The notes under the pieces: generated by a model
The model's input: only the letters and a program-made list of their open reading frames with translations
The model's database searches: none
Told to the model about the DNA's origin: nothing
Made by a program: the position numbers and the translations under genes
Assembly (NCBI RefSeq): GCF_900187855.1
Contig: NZ_FYEG01000007.1
Span: 1-64,000 of the forward strand
Direction: 5' to 3'
DNA from: Actinomyces minihominis
GTDB lineage: Bacteria; Actinomycetota; Actinomycetes; Actinomycetales; Actinomycetaceae
DNA: 64,000 nucleotides
Shown: in pieces, positions 8,755 through 18,415 of the stretch
Position numbering within the stretch: the first letter of the stretch is position 1
How the letters are laid out: each line of letters starts with the position of its first letter

Positions 8755-9768
8755 CTACCCGTGGGTGGTGGCGTGACCGAGGCGGCCGGTGAGGCCATCA
8801 ACCCACGCCCTCGCCTCCACAAAATCCGTGTCGTGGGTGCCGCGCTGCACGTCCGCCCTCACCCCGTCAACCCGGGGATACGAGCCGAGGAACTGCACAC
8901 TGGGGCAAGTCCTGTGCAGGCCGACCAGTGCCGCCTGGACCCGCTCTTCTGCGACGTGTCCCGCGATATCGATGGAGAAATCATAATGGCCGAGGCCGTT
9001 CCCTGAAGGACGTGACTCGATCCGTGACAGGTTGACGCCCCGGACACTGAACTGTTCCAGCATCATCAGTAGCGCTCCGGCTTCATCCGAGGGCAAACTG
9101 ACCCGAATGGTCGTCTTATCGGCCCCGGTCGCCGGGGGCAGACTGCCCGGGCGCGCCGCCATGATGAAGCGGGTCACCGCCCCCGGGTTATCGGCCACAT
9201 CGGTGACTAGTGCAACCAGGCCGTAGCGCTCCACCGAAGTGGCGTTGCAGAGGGCGGCGTCAAAGGGAAGTTCCGCGCTTTCCCCGCTGAGTTCCCCCAG
9301 GAGTTCAGCCGCAGCCGCGGTTGAGGTGGTGGGGACATGAACCACATTGGGCAACGTCTCTTCAGACCAGATGCGGCACTGCGCCCAGGCGTGCGGATGG
9401 GTGCCGACGGTGCGAATATCCGCCATGGTGGTTCCCGGACGTGCGGCAAGGACGAACCGAACCGGCACAATCATCTCCGCAACAATATGCAGGTTTTCCC
9501 CACGGGACAGCGTGTCGATGGTGGCGTTGACACCGCCCTCGATTGAGTTCTCGATCGGCACCACCGCTCGGTCAACGGCTCCGTTTCGAACGGCCTCAAG
9601 TGCCTGCGGTGCCGAAGTGGCGGGCAGCAGCTGAGCCCCGGCGGGGGCGACCTGCCACACGGCCTGCTCCGTAAAGGTACCGAACGGACCTAGAAATGAA
9701 ATCTTGAGGTCACCATCCAGAGGAGGGGGGCCGGGCAGGTTCGTTGCCGCCGCTACCTTCTGAACCAT
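8755..9768 (-). CDS. pheA: Prephenate dehydratase
   Basis: A 337-residue enzyme converting prephenate to phenylpyruvate in phenylalanine synthesis. The catalytic periplasmic-binding-like domain begins at ISFLGPFGTFTEQAV, includes the region VVPIENSIEGGVNATID, and carries the catalytic Thr in AVTRFIM. A C-terminal ACT domain (about residues 215-295) contains RIESRPSG, the ESRP motif that binds phenylalanine for feedback control. The architecture is a monofunctional PDT-ACT without chorismate mutase, usual in actinobacteria. ATG 9768 is preferred to GTG 9774 because AAGGAAG lies seven bases upstream. Confidence 0.95.
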   Translation of the reverse strand: MVQKVAAATNLPGPPPLDGDLKISFLGPFGTFTEQAVWQVAPAGAQLLPATSAPQALEAVRNGAVDRAVVPIENSIEGGVNATIDTLSRGENLHIVAEMIVPVRFVLAARPGTTMADIRTVGTHPHAWAQCRIWSEETLPNVVHVPTTSTAAAAELLGELSGESAELPFDAALCNATSVERYGLVALVTDVADNPGAVTRFIMAARPGSLPPATGADKTTIRVSLPSDEAGALLMMLEQFSVRGVNLSRIESRPSGNGLGHYDFSIDIAGHVAEERVQAALVGLHRTCPSVQFLGSYPRVDGVRADVQRGTHDTDFVEARAWVDGLTGRLGHATTHG

Positions 9769-9841
9769 CGTCACACTTCCTTAACTCACCGAACATTCTC
9801 GACCTAGATGACCCTAGCGCTGTCGCGAGGAGAAGTGTCCC

Positions 9842-11923
9842 CTAGTTACACGCAGTGATCTCGTAGAGCCTAGTGTCACCGGCTTCGGCAACCAGTTCGA
9901 AACCGACGCTGGTGTTCACGTTGTACAGCCCCGGCATCCGGTCGGATCGAAGACGCCCAAAGTAGGCTCCATCCGGACGGGACATGTAGTGGGTGATCCC
10001 AGCCTTGTTAATGGCCTCGCACACCTCGGGGTCCGTGTTCAAGTCACCAAAGCGCTTGACGATCACCTTCTGGGTTTCGACGTCCTCATTCAGCAGGGAC
10101 AGCTGTGGGAAGTACACCCAGCGCTGACCGATAGCCTGCGCATACACCACCCCGGCCTGGGGATCCCCGAGGACGACGGCATCTTCCGGAAGCAGGTCGG
10201 GCAGGGTCGCCATCAGGTCCAGTACCGACTGCTCTGCCATTCCCGCCTTGCCCAGAGCACTGGCATCAAAAACTCCCCGCGCCTCATTGATCCGCGTATC
10301 CATGGCACCAAACCCGGTTCCGACCAGCAGGATCACCCCAAGCGCAGCGGAAATCCACCGCTCCTGGCTGCGGGTTCCCCGACTGACCTTCAAGTTCCAC
10401 CAGTTGACACACCAGGACGCCAGCAAACCAAAACCAACCGCGACGATGGGGACGAGGGCGACCGACATCGCCTCCATGATCCGCCGACCGTCAGAGAACC
10501 AGGGACCGACGATCCACTTGCGAATTTCCCAGTCGGGTCCATAGGCGAAGAAAACCAGGGTAATGAAGACCAGATAGGACCAGATCGGCCATGCCGGCGG
10601 GCGCATTCCTCCCGGCCAGGGCGCCCAGGACAGCTGCCCGAAGCGTCCCCCTACAATGCGGATGATGCCGAGGATCAGCAGGACGGTAATGACGAAGTTG
10701 TAGGCCATCAGACCATAGGTCAGATCGTAGGGCGGGTTTGGCACCAGGGCCTGAGAGATAGCCGTCTGCAGACCCACACCGGAGCGCGGGTAACTGCGCA
10801 GCGAACCCACCTCGGGGCGCAGCTGCACCCAGATGAACACGGCGACGGAGAGGGCGAAGGCCGCAATCGTGCCGCCCAGAAGCCAGGGGCGACGGGTACG
10901 CACGCCCTCGACAACCAGGCGATAGGCACCGGCCAGAAGCGGGGCGAGCAGCAGGAGGAGGATATTGAAGGCATAAACCTGGTGGGACTGGACTCCCCCC
11001 AGCACAGTGGCAAGGGCGACCACAAGCAGAAGCCCGGTGGTTCCCCAGGAGGCGGCACGCAGGGGGGTCACCGAACGGAAATCGCGGGGGTCGGTTCCCA
11101 CCCGCAGCGAGCTCATGAACGAGCGACCCAGAAGAATCACGATCACAGCTCCGCCGGGCAGAAGAGCGACCGACATTGCGTTTGGCGCCTGCGAGTAGGC
11201 ATTGAGGGCATCCGCCGGCATCGAGGGCAGAACACCCGCAATCACCGCAGCTGCCAGGGCCACACGACGGCTGGGATAGAGGGTGTAGGCGTAGATGGCG
11301 CTGCCCACCACCCAGACGGCAATAAGCGCCAGGCTGACGGCATTGGTTGCTTCAACGGTTGTGCCCGGGGTGGCAAAGAGGGCTGTAAAGATGTGCCAAC
11401 CGACCGGGTAGCCAGTAGCTAGACCGCCGCCATAGTTATGCGCTAGAGCCGCAGTCGGGGTGGCGATGCCCAGCTGGGTGATTCCCCATACCCCGTTGAT
11501 GTGGAATGAAGGGTCCCACTGCTGCACCGGGTTGCCAGCCGGGGCAACCAGCATCATGGGAAGAGCGGCCAGCAACCAGCCGACGAACGCCGCAGCAGCA
11601 AAGCCAAGGGACCAGAACTGCATTCGGTAGCGTGGGCGCCCGACGCTGACCACCCTGCGTCGCCGAGCAAAGAGGGCACCGCCGAGTGCCCCGATGAGGG
11701 CGAGGACGGGAAGAACCCGAGCCCCCGACCAGAACCAGCCAAGCTGGTAGTACAGAAGTGAGAGTGGAAGGAGCAGCGCCGTTGTCACAGCGGGCGAAGC
11801 TGCAAACGCAGCCGGGGCCGGGACCCTCGCTAGGCGCAGCCAGAAGTAGGTCGTTCCAACCCAGGTAACGACCATTGCCGCGGCAAGTCCGATCCAGGGA
11901 ATCCAACCCACCAGGACACTCAC
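9842..11923 (-). CDS. Large polytopic membrane protein, DUF6541-like
   Basis: A 693-residue protein with at least 12 hydrophobic segments across residues 5-560, followed by a soluble C-terminal domain of about 130 residues (ending near RLYEITACN). The topology, many helices then a small extracytoplasmic domain, resembles GT-C-type envelope glycosyltransferases and matches my memory of the actinobacterial DUF6541 family; the biochemical role is not established. Position 141-165 (QQWDPSFHINGVWGITQLG) places an Asp in an outside loop after early helices, as in GT-C enzymes, but that is only suggestive. The GTG start overlaps the DedA stop as GTGA, so the two are co-translated. Confidence 0.75.
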   Translation of the reverse strand: MSVLVGWIPWIGLAAAMVVTWVGTTYFWLRLARVPAPAAFAASPAVTTALLLPLSLLYYQLGWFWSGARVLPVLALIGALGGALFARRRRVVSVGRPRYRMQFWSLGFAAAAFVGWLLAALPMMLVAPAGNPVQQWDPSFHINGVWGITQLGIATPTAALAHNYGGGLATGYPVGWHIFTALFATPGTTVEATNAVSLALIAVWVVGSAIYAYTLYPSRRVALAAAVIAGVLPSMPADALNAYSQAPNAMSVALLPGGAVIVILLGRSFMSSLRVGTDPRDFRSVTPLRAASWGTTGLLLVVALATVLGGVQSHQVYAFNILLLLLAPLLAGAYRLVVEGVRTRRPWLLGGTIAAFALSVAVFIWVQLRPEVGSLRSYPRSGVGLQTAISQALVPNPPYDLTYGLMAYNFVITVLLILGIIRIVGGRFGQLSWAPWPGGMRPPAWPIWSYLVFITLVFFAYGPDWEIRKWIVGPWFSDGRRIMEAMSVALVPIVAVGFGLLASWCVNWWNLKVSRGTRSQERWISAALGVILLVGTGFGAMDTRINEARGVFDASALGKAGMAEQSVLDLMATLPDLLPEDAVVLGDPQAGVVYAQAIGQRWVYFPQLSLLNEDVETQKVIVKRFGDLNTDPEVCEAINKAGITHYMSRPDGAYFGRLRSDRMPGLYNVNTSVGFELVAEAGDTRLYEITACN

Positions 11924-12711
11924 CTGGAAGACTCCTCCACGGTGACCTCGTCCTCGACCGCACCTTGTTCAGCAGATTCGGCGGACTCGCCGGCTTTCTG
12001 CTCTGCCTTCTGCCTGCGCTTGCTCAGCACGATCTCCACCACCATGGGGATCACAGAGACGATGACAATGAGGACGATGATGACCTCGAGGTTCTCATGG
12101 ACAAACGGAACACCGCCGAGGGCAGCGCCAGCCCAGGTCACTCCGGCGCCCCAGAGCAGAGCACCCGTCATGCTGTAGGCGAGGAACTTCCGGTAGGGAT
12201 ACTTAGCGATTCCAGCCACCAGGGGAACGAAGGTTCGCACGAACGGGACGAAACGGCCAATCACCAGCGCCCGTCCGCCGTAGCGGGCGAAGAAGGCTTC
12301 CGACTGCTCCACGTACTCGGTCTTGAGGATGCGCGCATCGTCCTTGAACAGGCCCCGTCCGTAGCGCTTCCCCAGGAAGTACCCCACCTGGGAACCGAGG
12401 AAGGCGGCAATCAGGATGATCCCGATCATGACCCACATGTTGATACCCAGCTGGGTGTGCAGCAGGCCGGCTGCGAACAGAAGTGAGTCGCCCGGCAGGA
12501 CCGGGAAGAGAACACCCGACTCGATGAAAACGATGATGGCGACACCGAGGAGAACCCAGGGACCCATGGCAATCAGCAGCGTGGTGGGGTCACGGAACCA
12601 GTCGACCAGTGTGTCGAACCAGTTGGCCGCCACAAGCGGCAAGCCCGGCAGGGCCGTCGGCACCAAAGTGGCATCAAAAAGCGATGCGGAGTGGACCAAA
12701 ACGGTCTCCAT
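11920..12711 (-). CDS. DedA-family membrane protein
   Basis: A 263-residue integral membrane protein of the DedA/SNARE-associated family, linked to lipid (undecaprenyl phosphate or phospholipid) flipping and membrane homeostasis. Family hallmarks are present: ESGVLFPVLPGDSLLFAAG (the re-entrant E-x-x-x-P-x-P-G-(D/E) motif), GSQVGYFLGKRYGR, and GRFVPFVRTFVPLVAGIA (the F/Y-x-R-x-x-P-x-x-R motif). The C-terminus is a charged, Glu/Ala-rich tail. ATG 12711 is chosen because AGAGGT precedes it and the upstream extension looks non-coding. It is divergent from the flippase-like gene at 12874. Confidence 0.92.
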   Translation of the reverse strand: METVLVHSASLFDATLVPTALPGLPLVAANWFDTLVDWFRDPTTLLIAMGPWVLLGVAIIVFIESGVLFPVLPGDSLLFAAGLLHTQLGINMWVMIGIILIAAFLGSQVGYFLGKRYGRGLFKDDARILKTEYVEQSEAFFARYGGRALVIGRFVPFVRTFVPLVAGIAKYPYRKFLAYSMTGALLWGAGVTWAGAALGGVPFVHENLEVIIVLIVIVSVIPMVVEIVLSKRRQKAEQKAGESAESAEQGAVEDEVTVEESSR

Positions 12712-12873
12712 TACTACCTCTGTTCCCAGTGTGTCAGCAAGCCTTGATCCTATTAGAGGGAGCGGAGGCAACCTACCAACTGCGTCGAATCTCAAACTTT
12801 CTCAGGGAGTTTTGGGGGTTGTCACCCACTGCGACGGGCCCGGTCTAAAGGTAAGTCTGGCTAGACTAACCCC

Positions 12874-15483
12874 ATGCCGGTAGACCATGAACCCGACGCT
12901 GTGACGTCAACAGCGCCCACAACTGTGGTCTCCGAACGGGACGGGGAGGCAATCGTTCAGTCCCGCCTCAGCCACGGAGTTTTCGTTTCCGACTCTGTTC
13001 CGGGCAGGCGACGCCGACTTGAGGATGCTGTCGAAACCATCTTCACCCTGGCCGGGATCGTCCTGGTTCTGCTGCTTGGGGTCTATGCCCAATCCACCAC
13101 CCAGGGGGTGGAGGAGGACGTGCGGGCCGCCCTCGACACCGTCATTCGCCAGGTCCTGTTCTTTCCACTGAGCTTCCTTGAGGGAACCTTCGTCATCCTC
13201 GCCCCCGTGGGGCTGATCGTCTACCTGGTGCGCCACCGCGACTACTCGACAATCATCCACACGGTTCTGACCGGTCTGTTCACGGTCCTGGTGGGGTGGG
13301 GTCTTCGACTCGCGCTTCCGTACCTGCCTGAAACCATCTCGGATGGCCTTGAGATCATCACCCCGACCGGCAGCATCGAGTCGATCAGTATTGTCTACAT
13401 GGTCCTGGCAGCCATGACAACCGTGGTGGGAACGACCTCGACATCCAAGAGCGTCAAGTTCACCTGGCTGGGGATCTGGATCCTTCTGTTCTTCGCCCTC
13501 ATTCGCGGCACCACCACCCTGCAGGGGGCTCTGGTGACGATCCTTTTGGGGCGGATGATCGGCACACTGGCCCGGTGGATTGGCGGGTTCAACGATGCTC
13601 GCGCCCTTCCCGCCGACCTCGTTGATGCGGCCCTGGCAGTGGGAATCAACCCGACCCGTCTGGTCCGAGTTGACCTTCCGACGGAGCGCCAACCCCTGGA
13701 AACCTGGATTGTGACCGAGAGTGATGAGCTGCCGGACTACCGTATCGGTCAGATTCACCCCCCACTTATCACGACACCGATTCTCGATACCCAAAACGAG
13801 TTCACCGTGACTCCGCAGTACTCCCGCGACTCTGACCGCCAGTACCAGATGTGGGTCGAGGGCGGGGCCATCCTCGACGTCCACGTCCTCGACCCGGATA
13901 CGGGCATCACCTCCCTAGCTTCCGATATGTGGTCGAACCTGAGGCTGCGCGGTACCGAACGCCTAATCAGCCCCGCCATCAAGATCAATGCTCAGCGAGA
14001 GATGCTGGCTGCCAGCATCGCTGCAAAGGCCGGGGTGCGGACTCCCCAACCAATCGCCGTCGCAGACGCCGGTAGTTCCGTAGCTCTCTTCTGGGAACCC
14101 CTTCCGCTGACGGTGCCACTGCTGAAGCTAAGCGACAGCGGTTTTGAAATCAGCGATGACACCCTGGACCAGGCCTGGGAGCAGCTGAAGAGCGCCCACA
14201 GCCGCGATGTCTGCCACCGCAACCTTGATGTTGACGCCCTGACGCTAGATGAGCACCTCAACCTGTGGATCCTCAACTGGAACCAGGCTGATATGGGCTC
14301 CAACGACATCGCTCGCCGCATCGACTGCGCACAGATGCTGGTGCACCTCTCTCTGGCAACCAGCGTCGAGAGGGCGGTCGCCTCAGCCCAGCGCATGATT
14401 GGCCTGCCCGAACTACTCTCGATTGCCCTGGTCCTCCAGTCGGCTGCCCTGCCCGTTGGCCTGCGAGCCCGCGCCCGTAAGAGCAAGGTGATCGACCAAC
14501 TCCGTGAACGCCTCTCTGAAATCACCCCCGCCACCCAGACACTGGAACCCCTCAAACTAGAGCGCTTCTCGGCCAAGTCGGTTGTCATGGCCTTCCTCCT
14601 GGTGATGGCGCTCGTAGCCGTCATGGGTTCCCTCAACTTTGAGGCCGTCGGCAAGGCCCTCAGTGATGCCAACATCTACTGGGTCATCGCGGTGTTCCTC
14701 ATCGGATCCGTTACCTGGGTGGGGGCCGCCATTCCGCTGGTTGCCTTTGCTCCCAAGAAGATTCGCCTCTGGAACGCCACCCTGGCCCAGATGGCAGCTT
14801 CGATTGTCACCCTGGTGGCCCCGGCTGGCATCGGTCCCGCCGCCCTAAACCTGCGCTTCCTCAACCGCGAAAAGCTCTCCACCCCCGTTGCAGTCGCCAC
14901 CGTGACCCTGGTGCAGATCTCGCAGTTCCTCACCTCGGTTGTCCTGCTCCTCCTGGTCGTCATCGGGACCGGAACGTCCCTGAACGGCCTCAACATTCCC
15001 ACCATGACCATCGTCTGGGTGGTTGCGGCCGTGGGGACACTTCTTTCCGCCACGCTTGCGGTTCCCAAGGTTCGCAAATGGATTTGGAAGAAGCTGCGTC
15101 CCTCGTGGGATCAGGTCTACCCGCAGCTGCTGTGGATCATGGGACACCCGAAGCAGCTTCTGATTGCCGTCGGTGGCAACATGCTGATGAACATCGGTTA
15201 CATCGGAGCCTTCGGGGCAGCTCTAGCGGCGTTCGGCGTGGTTCTGGACCCGCTTTCACTCGCCCTCACCTACCTGGTCTCCTCCACCCTCGGTTCGGTA
15301 ATTCCTACCCCCGGTGGCATCGGACCTGTCGAAATGGCCCTCACCGCGGGTCTGCAGGTCGCCGGAGTTCCCCCGGCCATCGCCCTTTCAACCGCAGTCC
15401 TCTTCCGCCTCATGACCTTCTACGGACGCATCCCGTTCGGCTGGTTGGCCCTGAAGCACATGGAAAAGAAGGGGCTGCTCTAG
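12874..15483 (+). CDS. Flippase-like LPG_synthase_TM protein with kinase-like domain
   Basis: An 869-residue three-part protein. Residues ~50-260 hold six hydrophobic segments. Residues ~340-520 form a cytoplasmic domain resembling a degenerate protein-kinase fold: CHRNLDVDALTLDEHLNL sits where the HRD loop would be, and LWILNWNQAD where DFG would be. Residues ~565-869 carry about eight helices of the lysylphosphatidylglycerol-synthase membrane region, with PTPGGIGPVEMAL and APAGIGPAALNLRFL typical of it. The aminoacyl-transferase domain of true MprF is missing, so a lipid flippase role is more likely than lipid lysinylation. It is expressed alone from the gap it shares with DedA. Confidence 0.85.
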   Translation: MPVDHEPDAVTSTAPTTVVSERDGEAIVQSRLSHGVFVSDSVPGRRRRLEDAVETIFTLAGIVLVLLLGVYAQSTTQGVEEDVRAALDTVIRQVLFFPLSFLEGTFVILAPVGLIVYLVRHRDYSTIIHTVLTGLFTVLVGWGLRLALPYLPETISDGLEIITPTGSIESISIVYMVLAAMTTVVGTTSTSKSVKFTWLGIWILLFFALIRGTTTLQGALVTILLGRMIGTLARWIGGFNDARALPADLVDAALAVGINPTRLVRVDLPTERQPLETWIVTESDELPDYRIGQIHPPLITTPILDTQNEFTVTPQYSRDSDRQYQMWVEGGAILDVHVLDPDTGITSLASDMWSNLRLRGTERLISPAIKINAQREMLAASIAAKAGVRTPQPIAVADAGSSVALFWEPLPLTVPLLKLSDSGFEISDDTLDQAWEQLKSAHSRDVCHRNLDVDALTLDEHLNLWILNWNQADMGSNDIARRIDCAQMLVHLSLATSVERAVASAQRMIGLPELLSIALVLQSAALPVGLRARARKSKVIDQLRERLSEITPATQTLEPLKLERFSAKSVVMAFLLVMALVAVMGSLNFEAVGKALSDANIYWVIAVFLIGSVTWVGAAIPLVAFAPKKIRLWNATLAQMAASIVTLVAPAGIGPAALNLRFLNREKLSTPVAVATVTLVQISQFLTSVVLLLLVVIGTGTSLNGLNIPTMTIVWVVAAVGTLLSATLAVPKVRKWIWKKLRPSWDQVYPQLLWIMGHPKQLLIAVGGNMLMNIGYIGAFGAALAAFGVVLDPLSLALTYLVSSTLGSVIPTPGGIGPVEMALTAGLQVAGVPPAIALSTAVLFRLMTFYGRIPFGWLALKHMEKKGLL

Positions 15484-15493
15484 CAGCGGCGCC

Positions 15494-17191
15494 CTACGGG
15501 TCGCGCTGGTTATCGGTTTCGATGGCGTTGCCGATATCTATCTTCATCTGCTCGTTCAACCAACTCGTTGAGCCGAGGCGACCCTGCGCCACGGCCTCGT
15601 CAAAACCAAGAACCCTCAACCACACGTCCACCAGTTCGCGGTGGTAGGTATGGCCGTGACCGGCGGGGGCCGTACCTGCCACCGGTAGGTCTGTCATGAG
15701 TTGCAGGTAGGTGACGAACGGGGTGTAGTGCATAACGGGAACGTCGAGGCCGGCGCGTTCGCGAATCCAATCCGGCTCCTTCACCATCACCCCGACGTCG
15801 TACCACACCACGGGATCTGAGGCGTGCTGAGCAAAGACAATCCGGGGAAAGTCCCACCTGCCGAACTCTCTGCCGTAACGGTCCCTGGTGAGCTGCTCCG
15901 GGTTGTTGACAAAGCGCATGTGTTTTCCGCTGTCGTAGACCGGGGCAACCTCCGGACTGCCTCCGTGACGTCCAGCCGTCAGTTCGCGCAGCAGTTTCGA
16001 CTTGTGGGGGGAACCCGTCCAAATGGCTCCGTCGGCACGCTCCACCAGGTCCTGCCCATTGGCGAAGACATCCTGCGAACCGTAAGCCCCCAAAGACTCA
16101 CCCGAAACGATGACAAGGGGACGCTTTTCCTCAGGCATCTGGTGGACGTACTGCTCGACTCGGTTGAAAAGGTAGGTGCCCGCATCTGAACAGGGGGTCA
16201 GGTCAGAGACCAGAAGCGCAGCCGAAAAGAGGTAGGAGTACTGCATGGTAACCACCGCGCAGTCACCCCGCGTCAAGTACTCCATGGGTTGCACCAGCCA
16301 CTCATCAACCCAACCGGAACCAGTCGCGGTGTTGACCAGTACGACGGAACGCTCAAAGCCGCCCGCCCGCTCCAGATCTGCGATGGCGAGATCCGCCAGT
16401 TCCTCAAGATCGGAACTCTTGGTGGGCATTCCGGCGTAGATCCGAATCGGTTCCATGGCCGGCAGGCCCGTGACATCCTCAATCATCTGGCGACTGGGGC
16501 CCTTGCAAATGAACTTACGCCCCTGCCCTCCGATGGAGTCCCAGGGGACCAGCGAGGCCGGGGAACCCGAACGCTCCGGCACCTGCGGCTGCGGATATCC
16601 GCCCCCACTCTTGGTGTTGAGGGCTTCCGCCTTGTGGGCAAACAGAGCCATAAGGGACTTGAAGACGATTTTGTTGGACACCAGAAAGACAATGATGACA
16701 ATAAAACCGAAGGCAACGGCGAGGGCGATGGGGCGGTAAATCCACAGGGATAACAGGTCGACGGTGTGGATGAAAATGCGTCGCAGAATGTAGACGACGC
16801 CCATCACAACCACGAACATTCCCGCGGTGGCCACCAGTCCCAGCAGATACTCCGGCGCCTTAACCGGCTTCATTTCCTGCAGCTCAGCGGCCTGTTGACC
16901 CGCCCGGTAAGAGGACCAGACAGAACGCAGCACCCAGATCAAGACCACCGCGATCAACAGGAAGGTCAGACCCTGCTCTACGCCACCCGGAGCCGAGATC
17001 GTGATGTCCAGGTTGTGCAGCGCGGAACTGACCCCCACCTGGACTCCCCAGCCGAGGGCGTAGCCGATTCCCGTGGCAATCCCAGAGACAAAGCCGTGCC
17101 ACCACCAGCGGCGCGGCAGGACCGAGGGCGTCACTGAGACGGCATAGAAGATCGCGGCAAATATCCCGCCGAACAACGATGGCTCAATCAC
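15494..17191 (-). CDS. Membrane alpha/beta-hydrolase (DUF2319/Abhydrolase_9 type)
   Basis: A 565-residue protein with four to six N-terminal helices (residues ~5-205) followed by a hydrolase domain. The nucleophile elbow is SGESLGAYGS with Ser366. A likely acid is in HASDPVVWYD and a likely His in GHGHTYHREL near the C-terminus. The membrane-plus-hydrolase layout matches an actinobacterial family found in mycobacteria; its substrate is unknown, possibly a cell-envelope lipid or ester. GTG 17191 follows GTGAGG. The gene converges on the flippase-like gene, leaving a 10-base gap. Confidence 0.85.
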   Translation of the reverse strand: MIEPSLFGGIFAAIFYAVSVTPSVLPRRWWWHGFVSGIATGIGYALGWGVQVGVSSALHNLDITISAPGGVEQGLTFLLIAVVLIWVLRSVWSSYRAGQQAAELQEMKPVKAPEYLLGLVATAGMFVVVMGVVYILRRIFIHTVDLLSLWIYRPIALAVAFGFIVIIVFLVSNKIVFKSLMALFAHKAEALNTKSGGGYPQPQVPERSGSPASLVPWDSIGGQGRKFICKGPSRQMIEDVTGLPAMEPIRIYAGMPTKSSDLEELADLAIADLERAGGFERSVVLVNTATGSGWVDEWLVQPMEYLTRGDCAVVTMQYSYLFSAALLVSDLTPCSDAGTYLFNRVEQYVHQMPEEKRPLVIVSGESLGAYGSQDVFANGQDLVERADGAIWTGSPHKSKLLRELTAGRHGGSPEVAPVYDSGKHMRFVNNPEQLTRDRYGREFGRWDFPRIVFAQHASDPVVWYDVGVMVKEPDWIRERAGLDVPVMHYTPFVTYLQLMTDLPVAGTAPAGHGHTYHRELVDVWLRVLGFDEAVAQGRLGSTSWLNEQMKIDIGNAIETDNQRDP

Positions 17192-17329
17192 GACGCCTCA
17201 CTTTTGTCATCTCTGCCTTGCGATGCGCCCTGCGCACTATCGAACTGTACCTGCCCAACTTGAGACCAGGACGCCTCCAGACTCCAGAAGTCCACCCGGA
17301 AACGCAAAAATGAAGGCAAAATCATTGTT

Positions 17330-18415
17330 ATGAACAGATCAAACCCCGCTCCCCTCCCCTCTCTGTTTGCCGAAGTAGCCCCGGACCTGGTTATCCCCGA
17401 CCCCTATGACGCACCCGAGTTGCGTTGGGGAATCCTCGGGGCCGGTGGCATTGCCCGAACCTTCGCAACCGATGTCCCCGCCCACTCGGGCCAGAAGATT
17501 GCCGCGGTGGGTTCACGCGATATCTTGCGCGCCCGGGCCTTTGCCGCAGAAATGGGCATTCCGGCCGAATCCGCCTACGGCAGTTACGAAGAACTGGTGG
17601 CTGATCCCAGTATCGATGCCATCTACGTCGCCACACCGCACATGCGCCACCGCGACGACGCGATCTTGGCGCTCCGGGCCGGTAAGCCCGTCCTGGTGGA
17701 AAAGTCCTTTGCCACCTCTGTAGCCGAGGTCGAGGAGGTCTTCGCGGTGGCGCAAGAACAGAAGCTCTTTGCCATGGAGGCCATGTGGTCGCGCCACCTG
17801 CCCCACTATCATTTCATCCGCGCGGCTATCGAGGGCGGCGTCTTGGGCAAGCTGGTTGAGGTGTCGGCGGACCACGGCCAGCAGCTGCTCCACATCCCCC
17901 GACTGGTTGAACCGGAACTGGCAGGCGGGGCCATGCTTGACCTGGGCGTCTACCCGGTGTCGCTGGTTCATATGGCCCTCGGAGTGCCCATGAAGCAAAG
18001 CGCTCTGGGTCGCCTCACAGACAGCGGCGTGGACCTGGGTGACGTTGTGGTCGGCCAGTACGCGGATGCCCTCTCAGTTGCCACCTGCCAGATGGACGGG
18101 GCGTCCAGCGTGCACGCCATCCTCACCTTTGAAAAGGGCACGATCGAAATGCCGCAGCAGTTCTACCGCCCCACCAAGGTGACCCTGACAGTCCACTCCG
18201 TCGAAGCCAACACGGGACAGATCCTCTCCAGTTCCACGGAAGACTGGGATGCCGTCGTTCCCGGAGGGTTCCAGTACCAGGCCGCGGAGGCCGCCCGAAG
18301 GATCGCCGCGGGCGACCTCGAGTCCCCGGTTGTTCCCTGGTCCGCCACCCTGGAGGTTCAAAGGATCATGAACGACGCCCTCGCACAGGTCGGGGTGAGG
18401 TACCCGCAGTTCTAG
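17330..18415 (+). CDS. Gfo/Idh/MocA-family oxidoreductase
   Basis: A 361-residue NAD(P)-dependent dehydrogenase. The Rossmann domain starts with GILGAGGIARTFA (GxGxxA), and the family EKP-type motif appears as VEKSFATS, with Ser instead of Pro after the catalytic Lys. The C-terminal alpha/beta domain contains GGAMLDLGVYPVSLVHM, the usual substrate-binding stretch. It resembles trans-1,2-dihydrobenzene-1,2-diol dehydrogenase/scyllo-inositol-type members, probably acting on a sugar or cyclitol. The stop overlaps the stop of the convergent methyltransferase by 4 bases, so the two 3' ends share sequence and no terminator is visible. Confidence 0.9.
   Translation: MNRSNPAPLPSLFAEVAPDLVIPDPYDAPELRWGILGAGGIARTFATDVPAHSGQKIAAVGSRDILRARAFAAEMGIPAESAYGSYEELVADPSIDAIYVATPHMRHRDDAILALRAGKPVLVEKSFATSVAEVEEVFAVAQEQKLFAMEAMWSRHLPHYHFIRAAIEGGVLGKLVEVSADHGQQLLHIPRLVEPELAGGAMLDLGVYPVSLVHMALGVPMKQSALGRLTDSGVDLGDVVVGQYADALSVATCQMDGASSVHAILTFEKGTIEMPQQFYRPTKVTLTVHSVEANTGQILSSSTEDWDAVVPGGFQYQAAEAARRIAAGDLESPVVPWSATLEVQRIMNDALAQVGVRYPQF

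Noticed and set aside
9989-11422. 477-codon plus-strand frame
   Set aside because: Antisense to the DUF6541-like membrane protein; its translation is Gly/Gln/His/Arg-rich without domains.
12907-13884. 325-codon minus-strand frame
   Set aside because: Antisense to the flippase-like fusion; low-complexity Gly/Asp/Gln-rich product.
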